Below, one piece after another: positions 1 through 11,341 of a DNA stretch of 64,000 nucleotides (position 1 is its first letter; every line of letters starts with the position of its first letter). The notes beneath the pieces are model-generated. The model did no database searches. It saw nothing but the letters and a program-made list of their open reading frames with translations, and was not told where the DNA came from. Source of the stretch: Cristatella mucedo. Its lineage: Eukaryota; Bryozoa; Phylactolaemata; Cristatellidae. The DNA is taken from contig WPIO01000002.1 in NCBI GenBank assembly GCA_009760855.2, forward strand, positions 11,312,501-11,376,500, in the 5' to 3' direction. The translations under genes were made by a program, and so were the position numbers.

Positions 1-1217
1 ACTGACGGGGATAGCTATACGGAACACTTATTGCAAATGGCTCCCACCAGTCCGTTTTAATTTTACAGTTGCATGCACCCGCATATTTCAGCCTAGCTTA
101 GTGCCTCGATACGATCAGCGGGTAGCTAATCTGCCCAAATCGCCCTCAGCACGCAGATTTGCTATAGCGTTCTTTGTGGTTTACAAACTATTGACATGAA
201 ATTTTAGATAGAATGTGACTGTAACTAAATCAGTGCACTGTTTTCAATGTACTTTGGCTACGCTAATTTTTTAAGAGCCGGAGGAGGCAGCTAAATCGAT
301 TGAGCGAGCCATAAAAGAACCTCTGGGCTTTTGCCCTAAGAGTCGGGTGCTCGCAATATGCGACCTCCTACGTCCGTGATTCAGCCGTACGGCAGGCATT
401 TCTTTGTCGCGTTCAGCGAGAGGTGGTAGCAGCTAGCCAGCTACCACGCCTTTCTGCCCGCTATAGAAATGAGGCTGCTGACTCAGACAACCTTGAACTT
501 GTAGGGATGATCACTGACTGCAGTGGTGAAGCCGGCGAGTAAAAGACAAAATGAGAAAACAGTTTGTATCGAAAAGTAAAACCAAGGGAGTAAAAGACAC
601 CGCAGCGCAGCGCGCTTGGCCATCCCCTATTCCTACTCTCCCCGACGGAGTGGTTGAGGGCAACTGCCCACCTACTGCGGGGCGGTGAGATGGGCCGCCC
701 TCGGTTCCCACATTCCCCGACGTTCGCGGACGACGAATTTAAATCTGAATTCCACTCGATAAGCTACCGCCGAGTTAATGACGAATAAACACTAAAGTCT
801 TGTGCGCTGCAATCTTTGATTAGTTAATGATCTTGCACCCTACGCATAAATTTTGCTGGTTTTTCCGGCCCATATGATCAAGTACAGGAAGCTCCGCCTC
901 CGGAGCTCGCGTGCGACGTATCTTGGCGAATTTCCTACGATAGGAGCTACATAACCTGGCTCGATATCGCAGTGAATTTGGTACCCGATCCGACCCCGTG
1001 GCTTATTTCTATGCTATGCTAATATGCTCGATCCCGACCGGTATCTAATCCCGAACTGGCCGCTCTTACCAAGCCTCTGGATCGTGGCCTAATCTCAAGC
1101 CCTATGCCAATAATACTGACCATTAATTAAAAACAGCTGCAACATTGGAAGTTTTCGTTAAAGAAGCGTAAAAAAGAGTTTTGAGCTCTGACACAGTGCA
1201 AATATACGCTTTTCCAA
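1..1217. other. intergenic, no gene seen
   Basis: No open frame here resembles a known protein and no transposon signature is visible. Base composition is mixed, and the longest frame (511-711, minus) looks like chance. Confidence 0.5.
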
Positions 1218-1219
1218 AA

Positions 1220-1391
1220 GATGCTAGCTGATTCAGCGGCCTTTTTTGTATAGCGGCAGAAGAACGTTTAAGACTATTACCACCATCTGGAGCGGCAATA
1301 GAGGATCGCCCACTGCAGGATTCGAACCCGCGACATCGGAGCCGAGGTCGCGAAAAGACAACACCTTACCTAGAGGCCATCACGGTTCACC
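1220..1391 (-). mobile_element. tRNA-derived SINE
   Basis: On the minus strand this matches the window's SINE family. A tRNA-like head carries a B box (the plus strand shows GGATTCGAACCC) and an A box region (complement of CTTACCTAGAGGCCA). It is followed by the family body (GCAATAGAGGATCGCC on plus) and the 3' part (TGTATAGCGGCAGAAGAA). It is close to full length and moderately diverged. Other copies lie near 24.7, 32.8, 34.4, 43.4 and 60.7 kb. Confidence 0.8.
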
Positions 1392-1727
1392 GCAAGCATA
1401 TCAACGGCCTCAGCTTCACAGCTGAACCACAGGCAAGGTTTAAACAAGATTGTTTAGACGGTGGCAATTCCCTGTTTGCATTACGGGTTTCGGTTAACAA
1501 GTGCACACGCCGAGAATGGGCACTTTGCCCTTTACAAACAAAACCTTAGTGGGCATTAGTAGTATGTGGCTAATGTGGGCCCAGCGCCAGTACAATAAGC
1601 TGCCGGTAGCAGTTTGGGCGTATGAAGGCAAGCGTAATTGATTGAGGTTGAGAGAGAACAGAATCGAATCCGGTCGAGCGCCCTGCAAAAAATAATCTCG
1701 TCGATCCGGCGATAATTATATCGATAA

Positions 1728-1832
1728 TAAATAATATATATATATAAATATATCATATATAAAATAATATATAATATATCATATAATATATATATATATA
1801 TATAATATATATATAATATAATATGTGCGATA
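1728..1832. repeat. AT-rich microsatellite (TA)n
   Basis: About 100 bases are almost purely A and T in TA/ATA units. The long minus-strand frame across it, rich in Tyr and Ile, is a product of the repeat. The flanks 1,392-1,727 and 1,833-2,039 show no gene. Confidence 0.9.
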
Positions 1833-2199
1833 TATTTGGCCGCGATTACTATGCCAGCGCGGTGCTCCGGCAAAGCTTGACAATATGTGCTAATAAGTAA
1901 ATTTAGTAATTTAAAAGATTTAAATCTTCGTCTAGCCATGAGCTCTGCCACAGAGCATCGTGAGGAATCCGAGACACCCAACTGCACCTCAGCAGAGCTG
2001 TCGCAGCAGTGCAAGCTTGAAGTCATCTCGCAGGCGCATTCTCGGGCCGCGTCAGTCGATGCAGCCAACCCATGGCCTCGTCTAAGAAAATCGGGCTCCA
2101 ATCGGTGGCGGTAAAAGGTCGTGTGCAAAGTTCGCGTCAAGCCCGCCAAAAGTCAAGGTGCTCAGGTGAGTCCCCTAGGGCATCCTGTCGTCGACCGGA

Positions 2200-2695
2200 T
2201 CGCATCGGCCTCAGCATGCGGCGCGGTGGCGGCAGTCACGTACTTCCGGCTGTTGGATGCTCTCGCGCCCGCTGCTTTTTTGCAAATCGCTCGAGCGAGC
2301 CGAGGACGGCGGATGGACGTCAGCACGCGGCCGAGGGACCCGAGGCTCTCGCGTTCGATTGCACCCCGATCGCCGTAGCTGCAGTGCACCGCGGCGACGA
2401 ATCGTACACGTTGTGTGCGCCGTCTGCCGCCGATGGCGAGCGAGGTCGACGGGCCGCGGACAGTCTCCGCCACCAGCACGTATGACTGGCCGACGCGGCC
2501 ACGGAGCCTCGGTCGTCCTTCACCGAAGGAGTGGAAGGGTCGGCGAAGGGTCGGCGGGCAGCGGACAGTCGCTGCCACCAGGTGGGCCGGCGGCGTTTCG
2601 CCGGCTCCAACCGATCGCCCTCGATCGCCTCAAACTCGCAATTTCTCGCTCGCTCTCGAGCGAAGCGCACCGGCCGTTGTCGCCGGCCTCGGGCG
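2200..2695. repeat. near-identical duplicated block, partner at 12.0-12.5 kb
   Basis: This 0.5 kb stretch matches 12,000-12,465 almost base for base, apart from a few substitutions and one roughly 29-base insertion near 2,514-2,542 that is absent from the partner. The surrounding unit is far more diverged, so this block was homogenised or copied later than the unit as a whole. Confidence 0.9.
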
Positions 2696-3250
2696 CATAG
2701 AGCGAGCCGATCTGCGCGAGGCGCTGCTTCTGGCTCGGTCGCTTGTCGCGCGCCGCCGCGCTCCGCCGCCCGCGCCGCGCTCGCGGCGGCGGCGGCGTGC
2801 ACCCGAAGTGCGACGTCGGCTCGCACCCAACCGGAGTGGCAGCTCGCCGCCGCCGCCGCCGCCGCCGCAGTATTCGCCGCCGGTGGCGAGTCTTCGGCGC
2901 GCGTCGGCGCAGCGTGTCGAGAAGCTGTCGCGCCCGCTCCACCCATTGCGCTCCCAGTAGCTTCGAGCAGATGGACGATCGCTTCGCGATGGATTGCGAA
3001 GACCGCTTCCAGCGAGCCGCTGAGCGCCGGCGCAACCTGACGAACATGACGTTCTTTGTCGTCGCAGAGGAGTTTGAGGCTCGCAAGGTGATGTTCCATC
3101 TCCGAAATGAAGTCCAAAATCACGCCCATTATTTTCAATAGCTCTAGCTCAACCGCAAATGAAGCGTCGATAGCGCCGCGCTGCATTAATGCTGAATACG
3201 CACCAAAGAAAGGAGCTGCGTCATTCGCGATGACAATTGAGAAATTTGGC
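2320..3250 (-). CDS. uncharacterised helical, Ala/Arg-rich protein fragment
   Basis: Minus-strand open frame, with an ATG at 3,186 and the frame open further upstream to about 3,250. The first part is predicted helical: LDFISEMEHHLASLKLLC, then a RHVRQVAPALSGSLEAVF segment. A closely similar stretch is encoded on the minus strand at 10,700-11,040 (FDFISDIEQRLVNLCLLC, RHARQVAPALGGFLETAL). An indel between the two keeps the frame. The C-terminal half is low-complexity Ala and Arg from GC-rich DNA and may not be translated. No known domain is recognised. It could be one exon of a gene, a pseudogene, or part of an unidentified transposon. No splice structure could be fixed. Confidence 0.35.
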
Positions 3251-3831
3251 GAATAGGAGAAGTGACGTTGTGGTACCGTAGCGATCGTCTGAAGATGGCG
3301 GATCGAGCAAATGACTTGTACATGTCTTGTTATTTGCCACCATATTTAGAGTAGTTAAGACGCACCACGACCAATGACACCAAGCATAAATCGAACTCGA
3401 TCTTTGGTAAGGTTAAGCGAAGCGATTAGCCCTGTACTGGCAAGCACAGGGAGCCGTGAGGGCCTTGGACGATCGCGAGGAGGGAACGAAACTGAATGCA
3501 GACAGAGGCTAGAAGCGTGGCCCGCGAGCTCGCCTTCACTATTTTCAATTTTCCAACTCTATCACTGTTTTATTATTGTTCAATTCCTATACTGCTAGAT
3601 TATGTTGGCTGACGCCATTTAAATACCAGAATGATTGATCTCCGCCGCAAAGATTAACAGTTTTGATTTCACTGGAGCGGAAGCTCGCAGAGGGTTCGAA
3701 TTAGAGCGGAGCGTCGCTCGTAACGCAGGTCTACGGCAAGATAGAAAGAGTCCAGAAATCTCCAAGCCGAACCTAATCCGCTCTCTCCTCCGCTAGCCAA
3801 CGCTGGATTGACGACGTCAGATCAGCAACCG

Positions 3832-4119
3832 TCAGCAGATAATTATATCGATCAATAAATACATCAGCAGCGGATCAGCAGCCAGGTGAATGGCGCACGG
3901 ATGCCGCGTCTTTTTGGTGGAGCCGAGGTGAATTAACCTCGGCTTAGCAGCGGTTGTCGGCTCTTCACTACCATTTTCGAGTCTTCGCTTAGGTACGTTT
4001 GCGAAATATTTTTTTAAATCGATGTATCTAGTTGAATATATACCCAGTAAGGACTTATCTTTTACAAGTGCCACTAAGCAAGGCACTTTGGACAGTTCAA
4101 GCTCGTCTAGCTGCTCCAT
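3832..4119 (-). CDS. uncharacterised 95-residue ORF conserved in another unit copy
   Basis: Minus-strand frame starting MEQLDELELSKVPCLVALVK and running 95 residues. The copy at 12,886-12,992 encodes MEQLDQLELSKVACLAALVK in the same frame, then stops after about 35 codons. Differences are mostly single amino-acid changes with no frame shift over this stretch. This suggests past selection on a protein, now broken in the second copy. No domain is recognised. It may be an upstream exon of the same gene or element as the frame at 2,320-3,250, since both lie on the minus strand of the same unit. Confidence 0.35.
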   Translation of the reverse strand: MEQLDELELSKVPCLVALVKDKSLLGIYSTRYIDLKKYFANVPKRRLENGSEEPTTAAKPRLIHLGSTKKTRHPCAIHLAADPLLMYLLIDIIIC

Positions 4120-4340
4120 CTAGGACCCGACGGTGGCGACGTTGTCCAAATTTCTTTCACGTCTTGCTTTGTTTGTGCGGATGGGGTGCGATGTGCGGTG
4201 GCGGCTCGATAATCGGCTTGATAATCTTGGCTCGCTGCTTCTGAGCTCATACTAGCGATAATGCACATGACGCTTTGACCCAGCGTTAACAAAAAGTCTC
4301 CGTCGACTACGGGGTACTAGCGTTACGCAGCACGATGCAA

Positions 4341-5270
4341 AGTGCCTGTCGGTACCTGACGGATCCTCTGGCTGCTGCTGCCCGCTAGGTCTGGCAGTAA
4401 CACTGCAGCCCGACGCTGCTGAAGGACAAGAGCGAGGCCACGATACCTTAAGGTTTTTCTTTGCTTTCTCCAACCCAGTGCCTCTTCGGCCGAACGTGCA
4501 TTTCTGAGACATCTCGTTCCCATTCATCTTTGATACTTAAATATTAGTGCAGAGAAGGCCAAACACTCTTCTCGAAAAGATCTGTTCCCGTCTGACTTAA
4601 AAGGTAACTGCCGAGAAAATAGTGATGCAATTGTCCAACGAACAAATATTTGTGCAGGTAAACTCTCAAAAATGTTAGATATTGGAACTGAGGTTTTGAA
4701 TATTCAAATATTTAAGGAAAAAGAATGCTCCAAACAATTTCTCAACAGAAAATAAGCCGGAAGCATAATTATTACAAGTAAATATCATAATAATTACAAA
4801 TAATCTCTTCATTGTATGCGAGTAGTTGACCAACTTGTTGAACAGCGGTACATCACGGTACATGTTTGCAGCTCGTCGAGGTGAATGCTTGTGACTTTTA
4901 AACAGTTTCATGTACAGTGTTGCAATGTGCGTTGTAGATTGCATATTTTGGCCAAAAATCCATGGCTCAATGCGAAATTTGAAACGAATATCTATTTAAA
5001 TCTGCTTGTCTATGCAGCAGTAGTTTACTTATGATGATTTTGGTTAGATAGCTATTGCTAGATATTGCTAGCTATTAGATATTGCTATAAATGTTCATGA
5101 TTGAAGAGAATATAGCTCAAGGAAGTTTGGTGGCACTTTAGCAATGCCTATTCAAATTACAAGAGAGAGAGAAAATGGAGAAGTATCCGGAATTATAATG
5201 GAATAATAACTGTCTGAAATCAAAAGCACCAAAAAATAGAGAAATAAATTTGTGTGAAAGAAATATAAAA
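4341..5270. other. AT-rich intergenic, no gene seen
   Basis: Mixed to AT-rich sequence with no recognisable coding or repeat signature. The short minus frames near 4,675-4,944 and 5,152-5,334 lack any family resemblance. Confidence 0.5.
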
Positions 5271-5271
5271 A

Positions 5272-5450
5272 GAAAAGCGAGTTCCACTCATTCGGTGCGT
5301 ACAAACTGAAAGCTCGATCTACACGAGATTTCAATTAAGTTCGAGGAACGGCGGCATATGCCTAGGAGTGGGCAGTTCGACTGCTCTCATCGGAGGAGCA
5401 AGGTCAGACAGGTAGGCGTATTGGTGCTAGCGAATGAAGCAATCTGCAAG
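5272..5450 (-). mobile_element. LINE C-terminal fragment
   Basis: Minus-strand translation shows pieces of the LINE C-terminal region: LLHSLAPIRLPV and, downstream, RAFSLYAPNEWNSLF. They correspond to SLHSMAPAYLSD and RAFSSYAPKAWNSLP in better copies. It is short and frame-broken, and lies just upstream of a plus-strand LINE copy. Confidence 0.55.
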
Positions 5451-5544
5451 CCAGACTGAGGTTCGTTATATATTTTTGATCCAATTTTATCCCAAAAGAA
5501 TCCCAGATAAAAGCAGCCAATCGTGGCCAGTCGTATGTATTATG

Positions 5545-6955
5545 TGCGATTGGGTAGAGTGTCTCTGCTTGTTTTGCTTGATCTTTCGGCAGCTTTTGAT
5601 ACCATCGATCACAAAGTTCTTCTAGAGCACCTCTCATCTCGCCTGGGCATCACTGGCACTGCTTTGCAGTGGTTCAGGTCCTATCTCAGTGGGAGACTCC
5701 AGAGTATTGACGTGAATGGACAAAGATCATCTGAGGTACCTCTGAAATATGGAGTACCTCGGGGCTCAGTGCTGGGTCCGATTCTTTTCACGGTTTATAC
5801 TCTGCCTCTTGCTGATGTGATTGCCAAGCACAATCTAGGCTTTCACTTCTATGCGGATGACACTCAGTTGTACCTTTGCTTTGATCCCTCCCAGCCTTCG
5901 AGCACCTCAAATTCTCTAAACTCACTAGCTACCTGCATTGATGACATCCGCACATGGATGGCAGCAAAATTTCTAAAACTTAACGATGATAAAACTAACT
6001 TACTAGTTATGGGCAAACCCAGTGTGATCAAGAGATTGGAAAGGCTGACTCTCAAAATTGGCTCTGCCAGCATATCTACAGTTGAATCAGCTCGAAATCT
6101 AGGTGTCACATTCCAAAGCGACCTCTCGTTCGACGATCATATCAGCTCCACAGTCAAATCGGTCTATTTTCCGCTTGACAACATTGCTAAAATTCGGGCT
6201 TGTTTAGATAAGGATACCACGTCCAAGTTGGTCCATGCATTTGTGACATCCCGTCGTGACTTCTGTAACTCACTGCTTACTGGCTGGCATACCAGCATGT
6301 GCGATCAGGCGATTGCAGCTGGTGCAAAACTCTGCAGCTAGGCATGTCTGTCGTGAGCTTCGCAGTTGCTACATTACTCCACTTCTCGCCAACCTGCACT
6401 GGCTCCCAGTCAAGCAACGGATTGACTTCAAGGTTTCGTTGTTCACTTTTAGGTCCCTTCATTCTATGGCTCCAGCCTATCTGTCCGACATACTCCCCTA
6501 TCAGGCCAAGCATCGTGCCACCCGCTTTTCGGAATCCAACAGTCTAGAAATACCTCATACAAACCTCAAATCCTTTGGAGACCGTGCATTTAGTTCATAT
6601 GCTCCCAAAGCCTGGAACTCCCTCCCGACCTGCGTCAGAACATCCCCTGACCTGACCACATTTAAAAGGAACCTAAAAACACCTATTTAGGACAGCATTT
6701 AGTGGGTCCCTGTGATTCGTCCTTGATGTGCTTATGCGTGCTGACACTGTGCATGCTGCCACTAACCACATTTGCATGCTGACCCTGTGCATGTCACCCC
6801 TAACCATATTATTCATTTTGTTTGTTTTTAAGCACGATTTTACTTACCATTCAATTGTATTTCACTTTACAGCAAATGTAAAGCGCCTAGAGAGAGATTA
6901 AGTTCTCTGAGGGCGCTTTATCAAGTGAATTATTATTATTATTATTATTAATTGA
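5545..6955 (+). mobile_element. L2/CR1-like LINE (family A), 5'-truncated
   Basis: The best plus-strand copy of the abundant LINE family. It starts inside the reverse transcriptase: [20 protein letters not shown], then GVPRGSVLGPILFTVYTLPL, with the catalytic YADD box at 5,850-5,861. The C-terminal region follows (LHWLPVKQRIDFK, RAFSSYAPKAWNSLP). A frameshift near 6,285-6,292 splits the frame, and another near 6,680 truncates the usual last residues. The 3' UTR holds a stem-loop (TAAAGCGCC at 6,879-6,887 pairing with GGCGCTTTA at 6,912-6,920) and a (TTA)n tail at about 6,930-6,950. There is no endonuclease domain, so the copy is dead. Confidence 0.95.
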
Positions 6956-6959
6956 GCCT

Positions 6960-8266
6960 CTTTCTATTAGCATGCCCTCAAGAGATATGTCACGGTGTCC
7001 TTAGATAAAGTAACCCTGGTTGTATTGCTGGATTTTCCGGCAGCGTTTGGTACTATTAATTTCCAGCCTTTCTCGAGTGCTTCTCATCTTGTCTGGGCAT
7101 CACTAGCACTGCTCTATAAATGGTGGGAGACTCCAGAGTATAAGTGTGAGTGGACAAAGATTATCCGAGTAACAGCTAAAGTAGATCTCATTAGGCCTTC
7201 TGAGCGTGGTCCGCTTCTGTTAACAAATTTATACTCTCCTGCTTGTCGATATGATCGCCAAGTACAATCTAGGCTCTCACTTTTTGCGTATGCCATACAG
7301 CTTTACGTATGTTTTGATCCCCCAAACTAATAGCGCATTAGATTTTCCCTAATATCCCCTGCAGCATATACAGCTGGCATCTGCACATGTGTGTGGCACA
7401 AAGTATCCAAAATTGAATGATGATAAAAGCAATTTAGTAGCCACGGCTAAACCAAGTGTGATTCAAAATTTGAAAGCCGAACACTTAAAACCAGCCGTGT
7501 CAGCATATCTCCTGCAGCGATGTACGAAATCTGGATGCCCTCTTCTAACCTGACCATTTAATAGATGGCCACATTAGCTCCAGTCAAGTCTGCCTACGAT
7601 CAGCTATGTAACGTTACATAAAAGGTCGAGCCTTTTTGGACACGGATAATACATCCAAGTTGGTCCATGCATTTGTGGCATCCCGTCTCGACCCCTCTGT
7701 AACTTCAGAATGCAGTTCTTCTGGCCTTCGCTGTCAGGCGTTTACAGTTGTTGCCGAACTCTGCAGCCAGTCTCGTCTGTCGCGAGCGCCGCAGCTGCCA
7801 AATTACACGGCTTCTCGTCGCGATGCACAGGCTAAAAATCGAGCAGCGTATGGTCTTCAAGGTGCGGTCACTCACTATTAGGTGCCATCATTCTCCGGCT
7901 CAAGCCTACCATTCAGAACGATCCCCACCAGGCTAGTTACCGTATCGCACGCTTTAGTGACTTAGAATTGCTTGGCTCAGCAATAAATCAACCTCAGATC
8001 CTGTGGAAATATCTGGCTTCAGTTCATATGGTCCCAAAACCTGGAGTTAGTCCCCGACTGACGTCACAAAATCTTCTGACTTGACAAAAAATAAATGCAA
8101 AAATGCGCTTGTTTCTCACAGCATTTGGAGGACATGTCATTCTTGTAATATTGTGCATGTTAATATTGAATAGATCATGGTTCCTGTAAAGCATATGTAA
8201 AGTACCTAGAAAGAGTTCTCTGAAGGTGGTAGACAGGTGTATTGTTTATATTATTACTATTATTAT
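6960..8266 (+). mobile_element. LINE family A, degenerate copy
   Basis: Immediately downstream of the previous copy and in the same orientation. It starts in the RT at the equivalent of LLDFPAAFGTIN and keeps scattered matches (ADDTQLY region altered near 7,290; STSKLVHAF near 7,650). Many stops and indels are present. It ends in a degraded stem-loop (GTACCTAGAAAGAGTTCTCTGA near 8,200) and an ATT-rich tail at 8,246-8,266. It is much older than the 5.5 kb copy. Confidence 0.85.
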
Positions 8267-9329
8267 GCTGTCAATATATCATACTCATTAAATTGGTGCA
8301 GCTAAGTAATTTCAACCGAGCGCCTCGTGGCATCAACTGGGTCCGAAAGTCTATCGCCAGAGCAGTACACCCAAATATAGTATAAAAGTATTCTAGCATG
8401 GTTGACCCTAGGAGGTGCGACAGTGTTGTCCAGTGTGCACAGTAGTGACCTAACCTTCCTAAAATCTTTCGAGCAGGGTACATAATTGCCTTCATTTCGG
8501 AGATATTTTGTGTCGAACGGAGAGCGACATAGGTCATGCCAGACACAGGTCCTCCACTGGTCTAAAATCAAGCACGACGAAAAGGTAGTTAATGTTGCAA
8601 TAATTGTCTGTGCACAAAGCTTGGCAGTGAATAGAGTGTACTCTAATGCCTGGTATCTGCTAGCGAACCCATTCAACTGGCGTTACTAATAGTATAGTAA
8701 CAACAACTCGATGATTCTTCTTATGCACATAACGCATTAGTTAAAAAAGTATCCTGTCATCACGTGTTTAAAGACTTTAAACAAAAAAGTCTGGGCGGCA
8801 TGACTGAAAGCTAGGGAGAGCTACGAGTAGTTAAAATTAACAAGCGCTGGTCGGCCTAGTTCTGAATTTCACTTGTAACCAATCAGGAGAGTATCCAGGC
8901 CCTCGACTTCTCCCAGCGATTAGCCACTCTGATCTGCTCAATGTCGACCGGGAAATGCGACGGCCTTCTTAATTATGATTATAATAATATAATACATAAT
9001 AATAATAAATAAAATAAAATAAAATAATTATAATTATTATAATTTGTCTTAATTATGGATGTTTAAGATTTCCTCTGGATCGCGTGTTCCGAAAATTGTA
9101 AATAGAGATTGCATGCATTGTTTCATTAATAAAATTACCGGTCAGATCCCTTAATCCGTCGGAGATGCGACTGATAGGTCGCAGGAATCAAGACGGCCAG
9201 ACAGGACCTCGTTTTGAGAATGAGGGAGGAAATTGGTAGCAGCTGAAGATTAAGTTGACCATTCGAGGTGAGCCCGCATAAGTCGAGAGGTGCGCATACC
9301 AGTTCTGAGTGGTGCCCTAAACCGTGTCC
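8267..9329. other. intergenic, no gene seen
   Basis: Contains an AT-rich stretch at about 8,962-9,040 (TAATAA and AAAAT units). The minus frame at 8,302-8,676 (124 codons) has no recognisable features. Confidence 0.5.
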
Positions 9330-9630
9330 TCCTCGTCTTCATCAATAGGCAACGACAACTACTCTCCTGCTGCCGACTATGGCTCATCCTTTTCGGCGGT
9401 CCTGAGCTGCTACTTCCAAGCTACTCATTACATCAACCGCTCTCATGACTCTGCTATGCTTCCCACTTTCCCTTTGTTGCGTGAGACGAAGTCTGTTAGC
9501 TACCGAATACGTACCGAAAGCCACTTGGGCTGTGAGTGCGCTACACAAAACTCTCCTGCGTAACACCCTCATAGTCTTTATGGCTTGGTGGAGTTGCTGA
9601 CGGAGATACGTTACATTAGGCCAAGTGGTG
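9330..9630 (+). mobile_element. LINE family B, 3' end
   Basis: Matches the 3' ends at 34,060-34,322 and 43,780-44,065 (plus) and 48,332-48,482 (minus). Shared landmarks are CTGCCGACTATGGCTCAT, GAGACGAAGTCTGTT, TACCGAAAGCC, and a GGAGATACGTTACATTA end that resembles an ATTAC-repeat tail. Only the 3' UTR remains. Confidence 0.8.
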
Positions 9631-10089
9631 GCAATCTGGTGCATCCGGGCCTTCGATTCGCGTGCCCTTTCGTGCGTTCACTACCGTGCATGAGCGAGAC
9701 CAAGCCGAGTGGACGGTGAACGGGCGTCGGCTCGCTGAACCCTAGACTCGAGTCGATCTATAAATCCGCGAACGATGTCGGCAGTATGGGCCTCGGCGAC
9801 GATTCGGCAACGGTATCATCACCGTCCTCTGATCTCCGATGTCTCAGCCCTCCGCCGCTTAGCCGGCGCTCTCGCCGCACTCTCACGCTTTCATGAGTTC
9901 TCTTGCTCGTTCTCGAGCATTGAGCATTCGCTGTTATCGTCGCCCGAAGGGGGCGGGACAGATGGGGAATAGATTAAGCTGTGCTGGGCTTCGGCCTCTG
10001 GTCGCTGCGTGCCGCGGCTCCCGCGGCGCTCGCCCGAGTAACGTAAGCACGTAAGCGTTCGCGCCGGCGTGTCGGGCCGCGTCTGCTCG
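9631..10089. other. GC-rich spacer before unit copy 2
   Basis: CpG-rich DNA with weak resemblance to the GC-rich blocks of the tandem family (for example a CTCGCTCGTTCTCGAGC-like stretch near 9,905). No gene is supported. Confidence 0.4.
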
Positions 10090-10555
10090 AACGCGGCCCG
10101 CAACGCCACTAGCCGCCGTCGTAGATGCCGTCCGCGTAGATTTACCCTCTATCAATTCATTGCAGCCCTGGCAGAATGCAGCCGACAGGGTACATCGACA
10201 GGCTGCTGAGGTCGCCGGCAGCGGAGCTGGAATCGTTCGGCGAGATCAATCGGTGAGACCAGTCTCTCTTCGACCGGTGCTGTCGCAGGCGGAGACTGGC
10301 CAACATGGGCCCCAGCTGCGCCCACAATGCTACAATGGCGTCAAGCAGTTCGACACCATCGCTATGCGATGGTGTCCGAAGGCCGCTTCGAGCGAGCCGC
10401 TGAGGGCAGGCGAAAATTGCCGATGATGACGTCCTTCGTCATTGCGTTCAAATTCATCATCGACTTCATGCTCCTTTAAAAGGCGGCCGCGTGTACCCTT
10501 ATTGCAATGTCGGCTCGAAAGCAAACGTAGCGGCAGCTCGCCGTCACCGCCATAT

Positions 10556-11040
10556 TCACCTTCGGTTTCGGTTCGCCAAAGCCTGTCGACAGAGCGTGTC
10601 GTGAAGCATGTCGGCGGCGACACCCTGCCAGAGCTGAGGCCGTGCCGCCGCAGCAAGTGACCGGCTGCGGAGCCGGCGTGCCTTAGCGAGTTCAGTCTCT
10701 GCTCGGCCGCCGGTCTTGTTGTGGGCAGAGACTCGCCGGCTGCCGCCGTTGTGGGCGCCCGCTGCACCCACAGCGCTTTCAATGGCGTCGAGCAATTTCA
10801 CGACAGCTGAGTGATGTTTTCCCAAGGCCGTTTCGAGGAAGCCTCCGAGCGCAGGCGCAACTTGCCGAGCATGACGTTCTTCGTCATTTTCTACCTTGCA
10901 AAGGAGACACAGGTTCACAAGGCGTTGTTCGATATCCGAAATGAAATCGAATTTCGCTCGTATCACTTCCACAAGCTCACAGTCATCAACAAATGAAGCG
11001 ACGATGGCGCCTTGCTATATTAATGCCGAGCGCCATAAAG
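10556..11040 (-). pseudogene. paralogue of the helical protein fragment
   Basis: Minus-strand frame encoding FDFISDIEQRLVNLCLLC and RHARQVAPALGGFLETAL, homologous to the frame at 2,320-3,250. Upstream the similarity continues in frame (QGAIVASF here, QRGAIDASF in copy 1), but a TAG stop interrupts it. There is no in-frame ATG where copy 1 has one (ATA instead). The C-terminal part differs (KARRLRSRSLAAAARPQLWQ). It looks like a decayed paralogue. Function unknown. Confidence 0.4.
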
Positions 11041-11341
11041 AAAGAAGCTGCGCTGCAAATAGGAGAAGCGCCGTTGTGAAGCACCGATTGTCTGAAGCGG
11101 ATTGCGGATCAGGCAAGTAACTTGTACACGCGTCATTTGCCACTGCATTTAAAACTAGTTGACGCGCACCACGACCAATGAAACCAACCGTAAATCGGAC
11201 GCGATCCTTGGTAGGATTAAACGAGGCAATTAGCCATACATGTTGCAAGCCTTCGGAGCCCCAAAGGCGGTTAACCCTTGGACGACCGAGAGGAGGAAAC
11301 CATACTGAAAGCAGACAAAGGCTGGCAGCACGCTTCAACAC
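11015..11341 (-). pseudogene. unit-family ORF, conserved with frameshifts in copy 1
   Basis: 108-codon minus frame containing WLIASFNPTKDRVRFTVGF and NAVANDACTSYLPDP. The corresponding DNA in copy 1 (about 3,230-3,540) encodes GLIASLNLTKDRVRFMLGV and NMVANNKTCTSHLLDP, but in different frames, so it is broken there. The amino-acid conservation supports past coding use on the minus strand. No known domain is recognised. Confidence 0.35.

Larger units (their letters stand above)
2040..4340 (-). repeat. tandem-family unit, copy 1
   Basis: First copy of a roughly 2 kb unit that recurs at 10.1-11.8, 11.8-13.2 and 13.2-13.9 kb. Blocks in plus order are: 2,040-2,160; a GC-rich block 2,160-2,700; a block with a minus-strand frame 2,700-3,250; 3,250-3,600; a block around 3,655-3,800 (also at 11,424 and 13,350); and 3,820-4,340 (also at 12,885). 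Most blocks look about 70-80% alike between copies by eye, but 2,200-2,695 is nearly identical to 12,000-12,465. Minus-strand frames stay aligned between copies, which suggests a duplicated coding region or the body of an unknown element. I do not recognise the protein. Confidence 0.7.

Noticed and set aside
1556-2149. 197-codon minus ORF
   Set aside because: The middle is a TA microsatellite (Tyr/Ile run). The flanks show no protein signature.
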